From: Rhineura floridana | Lineage: Eukaryota; Chordata; Lepidosauria; Squamata; Rhineuridae | Assembly: GCF_030035675.1 (NCBI RefSeq) | Contig: NC_084485.1 | Span: 94,818,838-94,882,837 of the forward strand | Reading direction: 5' to 3' | Length of the DNA: 64,000 nt | Part shown: piece by piece, positions 10,440 to 22,229 of the stretch | Layout of the letters: every line of letters starts with the position of its first letter | Numbering within the stretch: position 1 is the first letter of the stretch | Notes under the pieces: model-generated | Told to the model about the DNA's origin: nothing | Database searches by the model: none | Seen by the model: only the letters and a program-made list of their open reading frames with translations | Position numbers and translations under genes: made by a program

Positions 10440-12310
10440 TTTTTTTTATTTAAAATGCTTTCATATACTGCCTCTTCTTAAAACAATACCAAGGTAGTAC
10501 ACAAGGAAAACCATTCAATATATAATAAAAGCAATCCAATCAACACAACATATCACAATTAAAGTAGCTAGGAATCATTCAGCTGGTATCAACTGAGCCC
10601 AGGGAAAGCTTGAACTCTGAATAAATAGATATAATGTTGACAGGCAGAGGAAAGCTCACTGCAGTGAAATGCTTGGTGTATCTCAGTGTGGAGATCATTC
10701 CAGAGGTTGAGGGGCAGGGAGGAAGACACCATGGAGATAGCCCTCCTCCAAGTTGTTATGAGATGAACCTCTTCAGGCTGCTGCATAGATTCAGGGTAGA
10801 AACACACTCACTGTTCTGCCGGTTCCAGTGTATCTCTATCTCTCTCTTCTGAAAACTGGGGTACATGATGCTAGTCAACCCCCACCCCTTTTTACTGTAG
10901 AACCTGGTGGGAGCAGCTTGAGAGTGCTTTGTTGAAAAGTCAGCTCCAAAGAGATTTCGTAGCTGATTGGCAGATCAACCCATTCTCCCTTCAGGTGTGG
11001 CCAATGGAAATGCTTTGATCTGGTGACTAGTGTGTTTACAGTTTCACAGGGCTCCCGTGAAGATCCTACTGAGCAGGCAGGTCTATAGATGAGAAGGTGT
11101 TCTTTCAGATAACCTGATCCTAAGTTGTTTAGGGCTTTATAAGTTAATAACAAAACCTTAAACTAGGCTCAGTTACAGCTTGTCAACCAGTGCAATCCCT
11201 TTAACACAGGTGCTGCACATGCATAGAGAATGCTTCACTTAGCAACCCAGCTGCTGCATTTTGCATCAGATGCAGCTTATAAGGGCAGCCCTACAATAGT
11301 AGTCCAAGGTTACCTATGCATGGTTCTCTGTGACTTGGCTATCCCATTCCAGGAATGGTCTTAGCTGGCATACCAGACAAAGATGGCAAAAGGCCCTTCT
11401 AGCTGCTGAAGTCACTTGGACCTCCAGCAACAAAGAAGAGTCAAGCACCCCCAGACTACATATCAATTCCTTTAGGAGTGCAGTCCTGCCCAGAATAGGA
11501 ACACTCCCCAATTTACAGACCTAGGAGCCACCCCCACCCACAAGGCCTCCATCTTATCAGGATTTAACTTTGGCTTATTGCCCTATATTTAGCCCACCGC
11601 TGCATCTGGATGCCACTCCAGGGCAGAGGACAGAGAATAAAGCTGGGTATCATCACCATACTGATGACACTGTGCCCCACACCCATAATGGCTGCTCCCA
11701 AGAGCTTCACGTAGATGGGTGACCGAAGGTCTGGGAGCCACATGTAGCTCTCCAGGGCTCTCTGTTTGGCCCACGGGATTCTCCCTGGACCATACACTAT
11801 TCTGAGTCACACCTCTCATGAGTCCTGCTTTGCACCCTCCTTGATTGTTTTTGCCTGGATGGAATGTGTCCTTGAACTCTGATAATGCATCTTGCTTGCC
11901 TGGATGGAGGATAGAGAAAGATGTGTGAGTGTGAAGAAATTAGTCTACTGTACAAAGGTAACACTCACCTTTGTTACTCAGCTGGCTTGAATCAGCCATG
12001 ATGGCCAAGGATCAAGAGGGCATGTGGTTGGCTGGAAAGTTGGAAGCAGCTTGTCCACATCCTCAGGTTACAAACACGGGAGCTGGTCCCTTAAAACCCG
12101 ATCGGACAGTGTATTGGATATCTTACTTGGACCTGCTACAACAATGGCATGGAAGTCGTCATGGAGGTGAGTGACTTTATCCTCCAAAGTGTCTAGCAAA
12201 CTTGTCACACAGTCCTCTGAGACCTGGGCTCCACAGCACTGGAGAAGACACTCAGGAGTTATCATGTTGATGACCTGCTGCATTCCACAGTGAGACTAGG
12301 GCCTGGGCAG
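10440..12310 (-). mobile_element. L2 LINE relic, minus strand, interrupted
   Basis: In reverse translation the pieces follow L2 ORF2 order. At about 12,280-12,070 there is VINMITPE and a DKVTHLHDDF segment. Next comes CHQYGDDTQLYSL (RT motif C) at about 11,690-11,640, then SLGVLDSSLLLEVQVTS at about 11,460-11,410. Last is LTYKALNNLGSGYLKEHL at about 11,150-11,100, and then an AT-rich 3' UTR to about 10,440. Several frame changes and stops separate the pieces, so this is an old copy. A different repeat sits inside it at about 11,820-11,990. Confidence 0.75.
11820..11990 (+). mobile_element. hAT-type family A element, partial, inserted in an L2 relic
   Basis: It contains TTTTTGCCTGGATGGAATGT, then TCTGATAATGCATCTTGCTT, CTACTGTACAAAGGTAACAC and CACCTTTGTT in the order seen in the other family A copies (near 20,265, 24,450, 39,985 and 55,630). 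It separates two parts of the minus-strand L2 and is therefore younger than that L2. Ends are approximate. Confidence 0.6.
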
Positions 12311-13144
12311 AATTGCCAGTTTGATTGCTGGAAAATACCTCAGAGCATTCAGGAATCCATGAGATTCCATAAGTCACTGGGGGTGGGCATACTAGTGAGT
12401 CCTTCACACCTGCAGTGGTGAAAACTGCTGCAGTTAGACCAAACCATGCCAGGAAATGGACTCACCATGACAACAAGGGATTACAACTATTTTCAGAGCA
12501 TTCCTCCCATATCCTGAGGCAAAAATCAAATTGAGGGTATGCCCTGCTCTGTGTAATTATCTGATGACAAACTGAGACAGCCCCATGGTTTTCATGGAGG
12601 CCATGAAGCCCTGATCTGGCTCACTAGTTAGGGAGGATGTGGTAGGATACTAGTAAATCCAGTTTGCATTCTGAGACCATAAACAGATTTACTGACCTTT
12701 TCACTTGCACCACTGCCAAGCCAAATTGGATGCTACACATAAATGCATGTGAAAGTAGTCTGATGGCCCATTTTGAACTGGAGAAGCTGCTGGGTCCAGA
12801 GAAATTAGGTTGTAGGGTTAGTAGAGAGAGGCATTTAATCCTTTCCTGGCCAGATTTTTCTTCACTCCAAATCACCCAACAGTTATATCTCTCTCTCATA
12901 CCACACTCATTGAAAACCTTGTGTAGGGAATACCTGTAAGCAGTGGAGGCTGCACCAAACTCAGTCTGGCCTCAGCCAGCCCCCATCTGCCTACCTCTTT
13001 ATTTACAACCAGACTGGGGTGGCACTGCTTGCCATCTTCCGCCTGCTCCTTAGTTTCAGTGTTGCCCTTGTAGAACTCAGCAGGAAGGAGGATAGGGACA
13101 AAACCAGAATTAGGGGGCTATCAATGGCTACTAGCCGTGATGGC

Positions 13145-13345
13145 TGTGCTCTGCCACCCTAGTCAGAGGCAGCATGCTTCTGAAAACCAGTTGCCGGAAG
13201 CCTCAGGAGGGGAGAGTGTTCTTGCACTCGGGTCCTGCTTGCGGGCTTCCCCCAGGCACCTGGTTGGCCACTGTGAGAACAGGATGCTGGACTAGATGGG
13301 CCACTGGCCTGATCCAGCAGGCTCTTCTTATGTTCTTAGTTGTCT
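13145..13345 (+). mobile_element. CR1-type LINE 3' end
   Basis: It contains GGTCCTGCTTGCGGGCTTCC, CACCTGGTTGGCCACTGTGA, GATGCTGGACTAGATGGGCC and CTGATCCAGCAGGCTCTTCT, and ends TTATGTTCTTA. This order, with the short repeated terminus, is the common 3' end of a CR1-group LINE in reptiles. Only the last ~200 bases are present, as expected from 5' truncation. Confidence 0.6.
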
Positions 13346-13645
13346 CTACTTGCCATTGGTTCTGGCTCCACCTACAGTTGGGCTCTCTGACTTCCACCCC
13401 ATTAGGCCCAATGGACACTGCCTGTAAGAGAGGCAGGGAAAGGAGTAAGTGTCCTTCCCATCTATCATTTGCACCTACCCGAAACAGCTTTCCTGATTCC
13501 AAATAGGTTGCCTGGCTGCTACTATGCATTTCTGTGCAGTGTGACAAAAGGCTCCTTCCTTTACCGCATTGGGGCTGGCTGGAGAAGGTGCCCCTGCTGT
13601 TCCACTATAACGAGGGCAGGAGATGGTGGTGGTGGTGGCAGCGAC

Positions 13646-14086
13646 TAGGGATGGGAAGATCTGTCAGTTTTGGTTCTCTCTGTTTCTCACTTTTCTAATG
13701 TTAAATTCAGTCTTCTACATTTCTGCAGCAATCTGCTTTTTTTTTTTTTAAATCCTCATGGAAATTCTCCACCATTCCAGTGTGAATTTCTCCAAATAAA
13801 CACATTTTTGTAGGCAGTTTTGACAAAGGTACATGTGAGTGCAAGCAATTTCTCATCATGCCTTTTCGCATGTTATTTTCACTCATATATTCATTTTTAT
13901 GCACACTTTCTCCTAATATATGCATTTGTGTAAATATTGTTTAGTTGGCGAAGCGCATCCCAAAATTCTAATAAATGTCCATTTCGAAGGATGGCTGTGT
14001 TTTGGTTCTCATATTGTTTTGGAAAGTGCGAATTTGATAAATTCTGCTTGAAATGCGAACTGAATTGAAATTCTCACCCATCCCTA
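13646..14086. mobile_element. hAT-type nonautonomous element with decayed 8-bp target duplication
   Basis: The ends are TAGGGATGGG at 13,646 and CCCATCCCTA ending at 14,086, a perfect 10-bp terminal inverted repeat. The flanking octamers GCAGCGAC and GTGGTGAC match at five of eight bases, and all three differences are transitions. That fits an aged 8-bp duplication. No transposase ORF is visible, so it depended on another element. Confidence 0.7.
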
Positions 14087-14395
14087 GTGGTGACAGGGAA
14101 AGGCTCTCCCCCTTTACTCTCCAATTGACTGCAATATGAGGTAATTTGTTACATCAGCCCCAGGGTGGGGTAGTGTTGCCCCTGCTTTGTGGGGCTTGTC
14201 AGGGCAACAAAGTGTCTTTGGATTGGGTGGTTCCACCATGCCCACCCCTAGCACATTTCCCGTGTAGGGCCCTGAAATGGCTAGATTCCCCCTGCGCAGC
14301 AGAACCCCACCAGGAGAACATCTTCAGCCAGCCCTCAGCCAGCAATGTCACTTTCATCTGCTAAATCCTTCAGGACAAAGCTGATCTATCCCAAC

Positions 14396-14733
14396 TAGGG
14401 TTGCCAGGTTCAGGGCCTGATCCTGATCCTGTATCTTTAGGAGAAGAGAAAGTCAGCCAAGTGCAGGTGTTCTTGCAACACTGTAATGAGAAAAACCACA
14501 AGGTGGAATTCTCCCTTCCCCCTGCACAACTTTTAAAGATACAGAAGCTCTCTTGGTTGCCAGGCCTGGTCTCCAAGAGGTCTTCTGTATCTTTAAAAGT
14601 TGTGCAGGGGGAAGGGAGAATTCTATCTTGTGGTTTTTCTCATTACAGTGTTGCAAGAACACCTGCACTTGGCTGACTTTCTCTTCTCCTAAAGATACAG
14701 GATCAGTCTCAGGCCCTGAACCTGGCAACCCTA
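14396..14733. mobile_element. Palindromic hAT-type MITE with perfect 8-bp target duplication
   Basis: The terminal inverted repeats TAGGGTTGCCAGGTTCAGGG and its complement continue into arms of about 160 bases that pair almost without gaps, so the single strand would fold into one long hairpin. ATCCCAAC is directly repeated at 14,388-14,395 and 14,734-14,741. An 8-bp duplication with TA-starting ends points to the hAT superfamily. A second copy lies at 36,819-37,111. The two mirrored ORFs of about 91-96 codons here are a by-product of the palindrome. Confidence 0.9.
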
Positions 14734-14741
14734 ATCCCAAC

Positions 14742-17129
14742 ATTATCCTTTTAGCTGTGGGTAATTTCTTGCTTCTTTCCAGGAACTGGTACTTAGAAGT
14801 GTATTGATTCTAAACATGGAGATAGTAGTGACCAAACCCTTGGCAGCATGTCTTTTCCTGATAAATCTGAGCCATGCAAACCTTTCTGGGAGACGGTGCT
14901 GGGGGAGATCAGTGTTATTGTTGGGAAAAGGGGAGTCCCATAAGTTATGCTTATTGTCTATGTGCACGGGAGGCCGGAGAACTTGTACATCATTTCAAAG
15001 ATTTTAGTTATATTTCTGTTGGTTGCTCCCTGCCTGCCTGGTCATTGCCAGTGGCATTGTTATGATCGTTATTATCATTGATGAGGAATAATTAATAAAA
15101 ATCCATCAAACCTCACTCTGGAAAACTGGAGAAAAAGGACTATGTTTACTGCAGTTTTGGAAAAGCTGATGCACCAGAAAAAGGTTTGGAGGTGTAAGGT
15201 TGACTTGGCCACAAGCAGGTGGGATTTTGTGACATATGTACAGGCAATCACATATGCTATTAATCTTATCCAAGTATGAATATATTTGGGAAAATAAGTA
15301 ACTCCTCTCTTGGATGTTTTGGATTTCCTTATTTGGACACCCTTGTTGCCCTCTCTTTGTGTCTTGGCCTCTTCATTTTACTTTGTGTTGCCCACTTTAC
15401 AGACGAACTTGTTGGAGCCGTGGCTCAACTCTTGATCTTGTGGAAGAAATAGGTTTTGTTAGTTTCCTTGCCTTTCCTGCATACTGCTGTATGTTTGATG
15501 TTTGTTTAAAATGTTAAAGTTTGAAAAGTTTTTTTAAAAAATGATACTGCTGCAGTTTTCGGTGAAACGTCTTTATGCTTTCCAAATCTTTTCCCTAGCA
15601 GCCACAGCCAATTTCAAGTTCATCTGTGTTTATGTACTACATGTAGTCAAGATGTTGTGTGTGTATATGTCTCAGTGTGCAGGGCACTAATCTGTTTCTT
15701 GGTTGCCAGTTCAACAGGTGAAGCATTTCCTCTCACTGCGTCTCCACATTTGATCTCCACTGCATTTCAACATTCGAATGGAGAACTAGATAGGGATGGT
15801 AGTTTCTTTTGACAGTGACATTGTTATGATCATTATTATTATTTATGAGAAATAGTTAATAAAAATGCGATTAGATTTTCAGTGCCTACCAACTCATCAT
15901 GTTAGTATCCCAAGAGTTACGAAGTTGGGTGTTGTTTTTTTTGCAAAGCTGTTTTTATTCATTTATCATTTCTAAGCCATCATTGGGCTTTGAAGACCCT
16001 CAAGAACCAAAGTGGCTTGCATCTTTGCTGTGCTAATCTACTCTTTGTTTTGATTCCATTGACTGCTTACGTTAAGGAGAGGCAGTGTGAAACTGCTGTT
16101 GATATTGGACTTAGACGAGACCAGGGAGAGGGGTTTAAATTCCTGGTGAACCATGGAGCTCACTGTTTGATCATGGTCAGTTACACACTGTCAGCCTAAC
16201 CTACTATTAAACAGAGCCTGAGGTTATGAAGGGTGGCTATATGAAAAATAAAGAAGTCCCAAAGCTCCTCTTAATAGTGGGTTGTTTTTCAAGAACAGGA
16301 CCTATACCCAAGACAGAGAAAAGCAGATGGATCAAAGAGCATTTGGTTACTGACAACATAATTTGTTCCATGTTGTTTAGTGGGATACAATACTGTACAG
16401 AGGGCTCCACAACTGGTAATCTTGTCGCAGTGCACCCTCTGCTGGCGACATTTGTATTTACACTGCTCTAGATACTTTCTAATGTAGTAGGTTCTCTTAA
16501 CTTTTAATCCATTACCACCCACGAAGTACACAACTATAATAAGAATGCCCCTAAAGCCACAGGAAGGCCCATAGGCAACCTAAAAATTCAGGGAGAGAGA
16601 ACCAGAAACATAGGGGAGGGGGAAAAAATTCTGTAATAAATTTAATTATTTATTTTTTGTAAAATAATTTTTTTTGGGGGGGGAGAATCTTGGGGGGAGT
16701 TGCCCCAACCTGCCCCCCCTGCCTTGCCACAGGTAAAACGTTAGGATATAAAATAGCAGTCCAGGCAAGGGAACTTTATTCTGACGTACAGATGAATTGG
16801 TGACAGAATGCAGCACAGGCAGGAGATAAGTAGGACAGGGCATGCAAGTAGAACCCATCTCACATTAAATCACCATGAGAACTGGCTCTGCAAGAGGAGG
16901 GGGAAGAAGGGGTGGTGGTGGTGATTGTGTTGAAGCTGGAGGGGTGGAACTGGGGGAAGGGGCACGGAGGAGATCATGGCTGGGTGAATGGTCATGTGAT
17001 TGCTCTTGGGTAACAGAATGGTGAGCAGATGGCAGAGGGAAAAGAAGAAATCTGAGCTGGTTTTCCAGCCTCAGCCCCCTCGCCCCAACAAACTGCGTGT
17101 GGGGCATCTTTCCCAGCTGGTCTGTGCAG
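14742..17129. other. Intergenic sequence, nothing recognised
   Basis: No exon-like or repeat family was recognised with confidence. A TTATTAAT-rich passage recurs twice (about 15,060-15,100 and 15,825-15,865, each with GTTATGATCRTTATTATYAT), which suggests an old duplication or two relics of one repeat. Confidence 0.4.
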
Positions 17130-17290
17130 GGACTGTAGCTCAGTGGCAGAACACCTGCTTTGCATGCAGAAGGTCTCAGGTTCAGTCCCCAACATCTCTA
17201 GCCAGGACTGGGAGACAGCCTGGAGAGCGTATGGAGCTAGCTGGAGCAAGGGTATGGCTTGGTATAAGGCAGCTTCCTATGTTGGGATCT
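17130..17290 (+). mobile_element. tRNA-derived SINE
   Basis: The tRNA-like head has box A-like TAGCTCAGTGGCAGAAC and box B-like GGTTCAGTCCC. The body has GACTGGGAGACAGCCTGGAG, and the tail TATAAGGCAGCTTCCTATGT resembles the CR1 terminus near 13,340, which suggests mobilisation by CR1 machinery (inference). It is not a functional tRNA gene: it lacks a proper acceptor stem partner. Confidence 0.8.
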
Positions 17291-17299
17291 GGAAGCTCA

Positions 17300-18235
17300 T
17301 GTTAAGCCCCTCCAGGCATCCTTTTTATTGTGCATTCATGATGATTTCTGCTCTTGATCAGTGCTTGGAGGTTGTGATGGTCTGGATGTGAGCCAATAAA
17401 CTGATGCTGAATCCTGATCAGACACATGTTGTGTTACATATCCCAAGTTGCACTTCCCTGGAAGCAGCAGGACTTTAGCTTGGGGTGCTCCTGGATCCAA
17501 CAGTCTCACTGGAAGCTCAGGCAGCCTTGGTGGCTTGGAGTGCCTTTTCCCAGTTATAGCTGGTTTGCCAACTATGGCCCCCTTTCGACAGTGGTGACTT
17601 GGCCACTATACTTCTTGTTCTTGTCACTTCCAGACTGGGTTATTGCAATGTGCTCTACATGGGGCTGCCCTTGAAGATGACTTGGGAACTTCAACTGATC
17701 CAAAATACAGTGGCCAGATTATTGGCTGGGGTTTCATTTAGAACTCACATAGCCCCTGTTTTAAACCAGCTGCACTGGTTGTCAATTTGTTTCCAGGCCC
17801 AATTGGAGGTGCGCACATTAATGTTTAAAGCCCTGAATGACTTAGGCCCCAAATATTTGAAGGACCGCTTCTTTTCCTACAGACCCTTTCAGGTGTTAAG
17901 AACAGCAGAAGGGGCCCTCTTGGTCGTTCCACCACCCTCAGAAGCTTATGTGATGGTTGCCTGGGAGAAGGCATTCTCTGTGGCAGACCCTAAATTGTGG
18001 GACTCCCTCCCCATAGAGGTGATTCTGGCACCTTCACTATACAGTTTTTCTAGTATGCTGAAGTTGTGCCTCTTTACTCTGACCTTTGAAACTTGAGATG
18101 TTTAGTGGTAAGACCCACCCTATTGTTGTGTCTGTAATTTACTTTAAACTGTTTCTAATGTTGTATTTTAAATTCTTGTGATCTGCCCTGGGACCTTAGG
18201 GTGAAGGGTGGGTAAATATTATTATTCGTAGGGAT
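17300..18235 (+). mobile_element. L2 LINE, 5'-truncated 3' end
   Basis: One reading frame from 17,599 to 18,096 translates to the C-terminal part of L2 ORF2: LVTSRLGYCNVLYMGLPLK, LIQNTVARLLAG, LHWLSICF, FKALNDLGPKYLKDR and LWDSLPIEV. Upstream (17,340-17,600) the sequence continues the same protein in broken frames. The 3' end is GCCCTGGGACC..AGGGTGGGTAAATATTATTATT. A SINE lies directly before it. Confidence 0.8.
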
Positions 18236-18376
18236 TTTGCCCCTGCACGCTTTGCATGCCAACCCCACACACTCCCCCAGGAACTCCCAAACACGCACAC
18301 ACAGAGGGACTCCCAGCCCCTTTGTGGCTCCCCCCCCATGCACACACACATGGACTCCCAACTCCCCTGGTACTCC

Positions 18377-18379
<3 letters not shown>

Positions 18380-18410
<31 letters not shown>
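18380..18410. repeat. (CA)n microsatellite
   Basis: There are about 15 uninterrupted CA units, preceded by a looser CA-rich tract from 18,290. The overlapping small ORFs rich in H, T or V come from this repeat and are not genes. Confidence 0.95.
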
Positions 18411-18412
<2 letters not shown>

Positions 18413-18439
18413 GAGAGGGAGAGATCCTGCCACAATAAA

Positions 18440-19850
18440 TTGATCCTACCACAAGACTCTTTGTTACTTTTGCACAAAGTTATCTTCTGGAATTTATCCC
18501 TCTGGAATTTGGCCGTGTGATGCGGAATACCATTAACTTATGCAACTGCGAAAGGAGCCTTTTGCCTATGAGAGCTAATTATATGATGCCACAGAACTCT
18601 TAATTTGTTTTTTGTTTTTCAAATGTAGTCTAACATGGCTATGCTTTTGGAACATATCGACTTATTCTATCCTGCACTGAATCTCAGCCCACCAGTTTAC
18701 ATACATGCCGGCCACGTCATGTATCTAGTGAAGCAGGTTCTTGCTTCCAACCAAAGCCTAATAGATCCGTGTCTATTAGAATACCAAAGCATTCTATTTG
18801 TGCTATTGGTAGGACCAACCGGCATTTGTCTTTTGGAGAAATGAAAACAGGTCACTGAATCTAAATCATTCTGAAACTGTTAGCTTTCCTTTTAATTTGG
18901 CAAGAGGAGCCTTTGCCATTTGGTGCCCAGCAGAAAATTAATTTCCACTCATGAAATGACATGAGAATCATCAGCCCATTAACTCTTCTCACTTTGCCAA
19001 TATCAGGGATCAGAGCAAGCCCCTGATGTGGGTGATATACAGCTCTGCAGACCTCTTTTGTGCTGGGCTGACAGCCTCCTGCTTCCAACATCCTGTTGTC
19101 TGCTGCATTTCAGGCCTCATGGCTGGCTCTCCACAGTGAAAATCTGGAACAGCTCATATAAGTCTCAGGAGCCAGCCAACTGCCAGCTTCCTTGGCTTGC
19201 CAGTTTGCCTCTTGTACAGGGAGAAAGAGCCAATCTCTCAGGGAGGCATCAAGCCCAGAGCAGTGGCTGTGTGAAGCTGACCACGAGTGGTGCAGGGTTT
19301 GGCAGAAAAATGTTATTTGCCCCCTCCTTCATCTGTCATGTAATCGGATTTCAAATGAAGTGGAGGATGGGTCTCCCTTTGGTATGTGTTAAATGATTCG
19401 TCCAAAAATTGGCACTGTCTGTTCAGAATTTTGTAGACCTGGAATGCGTGCTATTTGCTCACAATTGATATTTATTCAGGTGCCTTCTATTGCCACTGTT
19501 CAAAAGATACAATCTCACTAGCTAGGGCATTCTTGTAAAGAGTGCAGCGATTTCTTAGAAGCTTGAGGACAAAGATGAAAGACCTTTCCAGGTAGTCATT
19601 TGTCATGCAAGGCATTGTGTGGCCATTCCTCAAAAGTTGCCGGGGAGCCACATACGAAACTAGTACACCTTTTGGAGAAATACTCTTTCCCTTGTAATAA
19701 ACGACAGTGTTTTACCTTTGTCCCCTTCCATTCCACAGGTATGAATGCTGGATGGACTGTGATTGTAGGAATAAATGAAGCTGCTTTATTCTTCACTAAC
19801 TGAGTCTAATTAGTCTGATGCTGTCTATTCTGGGCATCTGGGTTTCCAGG
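18440..19850. other. Intergenic sequence, nothing recognised
   Basis: No exon, RNA gene or mobile element was recognised. The ORFs are short and lack family resemblance. Confidence 0.4.
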
Positions 19851-19854
19851 GACT

Positions 19855-20032
19855 TGGGTAAAGGTCTCTTCCGGACATGCTATATGAGTCATGTAGCAAA
19901 TCCAGGAGAAACTCTTGCCTGAGTCTCTGGAGATCCAGGTACCCAGAGAGATGCCAAGGATTGAAACTGGGATGCAAATCATTTGTGCATGCAAAACATG
20001 TGCTCTAACATTGAGCTATGTTCCTCCCTTCA
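19855..20032 (-). mobile_element. tRNA-derived SINE, worn
   Basis: Read on the minus strand it contains ATAGCTCAATGTTAGAGCAC (box A-like), a box B-like segment GTTTCAATCCTTGG and a decayed body. It is the same family as the copy near 17,130 but more diverged. Confidence 0.65.
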
Positions 20033-20264
20033 TACATGAATGCACAGACCCCTTCAGTCATGAGGACTGTGGGATTATAGGAGTGTCATGGGCCCTGATT
20101 GGATAGTGCCAGTGGTGTGGCTTCCACATTTATGCACCTCCATGCATGCCTATGCCAGTTCACAGAATGCACAAAAATATTATGTTATTGTACTTCTATT
20201 TTGCTAAAGGTTGTGCAACATCCTGCTTTACAACTCAACCACAAAATAATTCAGGTCTCCCTTG

Positions 20265-20640
20265 AGTGATGGGAAACCTCAGGATTGGAGGCTGAATGCA
20301 GCCCTTCAGGCCTTTCTATCTGGCCCTCAGGTCTCTCCCAAGGCAACAACTCCTCCCCAGATCCCCCCCCCCAACAGCTCTATGGCCACCTCAAGTGCTT
20401 TTGCCTGGCTGGCATGTGTCCTTGAGCTGTGATAATGCCTTTGCTTTCCTGGATGGAAAGAAGTGGGTATGGAGAAACCTCTGACTTTTGCACTGCTTGC
20501 ATGTGGCCTTCTTTACCTCTGTTGCTTCACCCACTTCTGCATCTGGCCTTGCCCATCACTGGCATGGTGTCCCCAGAAAGTTGCTCATGAGGCAGTGCAG
20601 CCCATGTGTAACCCTGCGGTTTGCAGTTCCCCATCCCTGA
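20265..20640 (+). mobile_element. hAT-type family A element
   Basis: It starts GATGGGAAACCTCAGGATTG and ends TTGCAGTTCCCCATCCCTGA, so the ends are rough inverted repeats (GGGAAcCT / AGTTCCCC). Internal landmarks are CTTTCTATCTGGCCCTCAGG, TTTTGCCTGGCTGGCATGTG and CTGTGATAATGCCTTTGCTT. The copies near 39,985 and 55,630 share them in reverse orientation. There is no transposase ORF. Confidence 0.65.
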
Positions 20641-21162
20641 GTCCAAAAAGTGACAAAGTGCAGCAAAGCCAGCCCCCCCGCCCTCCCCATCAATGCTCTA
20701 TCAATTTCACATATATGCTAATTGTCATCCCCCCCCTTTAAGTTTGTAAAGGTGGTAGCTTTCCTCTCTCTGGAGTAGTTCTATCTGAAGCAAATCATAC
20801 GGGTAAGTCCAAAGAGGCTGCTCAATATCCAGAGGCACAGCAGCAACCCACAAAACACACAGATCAAAAAATCAGAGGTATTACAACATGTTGTCGTTTT
20901 GTTAGAAATGGCTGAACTGGATTAAACCTCAAACATCTCAAGAATGAGCCACATCACAGGCTTTCCAAGCAAGGCCTTTAAGTGAATTCTTGCAATATTT
21001 TTCCCCCACCATTTTTTTTTGTTTGTTCCCCAGCACACAGAAGTTCCTGCCCCGAGTTGCATGATAACATTACTGTTTTGAAATATCCTGGCCAGATTGT
21101 AAAAGCATGAGAATATTGCTGCTGCTTTCTTTTCGGTTAGTCTTCCTGATATATGACTTAGG

Positions 21163-21262
21163 CTGCAATCCTAACTCCACTTACCTGAGAGTCAGCCCCG
21201 CTGAATTCAATTGGACTTACTTCTGAGTAGACATGGTCAGGATTGTTAGTTGAGTTTTGATC
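21163..21262. repeat. Short palindromic lizard repeat
   Basis: It begins GGCTGCAATCCTAACTCCAC and ends in GGTCAGGATTG. The inner arms (CTTACCTGAGAGTCAG and GACTTACTTCTGAGTAG) are inverted copies. This is a miniature inverted-repeat unit of unknown superfamily. Confidence 0.55.
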
Positions 21263-21324
21263 GTTCCACAGCACTGTCATTTGTTCTGGAGCACATTTTG
21301 TAGGGCCTTTGGACATGGGTCTAT

Positions 21325-22228
21325 CTAGGGCACAGTTTATGTGACAGAGCAATTTGCCTTAGATAAAGTTATCAATGGCATGGATAATCTTCTGGACTGG
21401 AATGATGTGATGGAGCCCAATATAGAGAAAATCTATGGAATTAACTGCAGCCATGTGACAATGGAAAAACTTTTAAGAGATGACCCAGTGTATTTTGAAA
21501 AAAAGAACAGAGATATGATTTTACAGCAGTATTTCAGCAACCTATTCAGAATGGATGGCAAGAAAATATTTGGGATAGAGGTAATCCCCATCAGACTCTT
21601 ACTATATGACTATGGCTTTGACAGCAAGATTATTATGGAATACTGATAATGGAAGATTGGATATTGAAATTACTGGACTTAACAAGACTACTGAAGATGG
21701 AAGATGGAAAATGGAACTAATAGAGATAATAGAACAATGGCTACTGAAATTATTGAACCTAACAGATTCTGATGTGATGGATTAATTGAAATGTTTATTT
21801 TGACTATGGTTATGACAATAAGATTATCATAATTAGTAATGAGATGGATTAATCGATATGCTTATCTGGAAAAAAAAATTGATAGATATATTTCTTAAAG
21901 AATTGAAACCTCTCTTTGACTTTTTGTGGAAAGAATAAAGTAATGTTTATGAGATTTGATGATTAAGTAAGATAACTACTGGAGGAAAGTGATTTTATAA
22001 TATGACTTAAGAGACAGGATTGTTATATATTATAGACTTATAACTGATTTGATCTTTGACAAATGGGAAGTCAATATTTTACTCTTTATTTTTTATTTTT
22101 GTTTTTTTTTTTCTTTTTTTCTTTTTGTTTAACTATTTTTGATTTTGTTTTTTGTCTTTGAATGTTTTATGATTTTGTCTTGTATGTTTTATGAAAATCT
22201 GAATAAAAATTATTGAAAAAAAAAGAAA
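21325..22228 (+). mobile_element. L1-derived element with ORF1 remnant and no ORF2 (HAL1-like)
   Basis: The frame 21,341-21,646 encodes a segment like the C-terminal domain of L1 ORF1: YGINCSHVTMEKLLRDDPVY, FEKKNRDMILQ, MDGKKIFGIEVIP. It is followed directly by about 570 bases of AT-rich sequence and an L1-like end, CTGAATAAAAATTATTGAAA, then poly(A) at about 22,215. No reverse transcriptase sequence lies between. ORF1 without ORF2 is the definition of half-L1 (HAL1) elements in mammals; applying that label here is inference. The 5' part is missing. Confidence 0.55.
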
Positions 22229-22229
22229 T

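Noticed and set aside
14401-14807. Mirrored ORFs of 84-96 codons on both strands
   Set aside because: The palindromic hAT MITE reads the same on both strands, which makes apparent paired genes.
17131-17203. Possible tRNA gene
   Set aside because: The box A and box B-like head is followed by a SINE body and lacks paired acceptor arms. The same applies to the heads near 10,290, 24,270, 26,820 and 33,410.
18196-18477. Cys/Val- and His/Thr-rich ORFs
   Set aside because: Products of the CA microsatellite and its flank.
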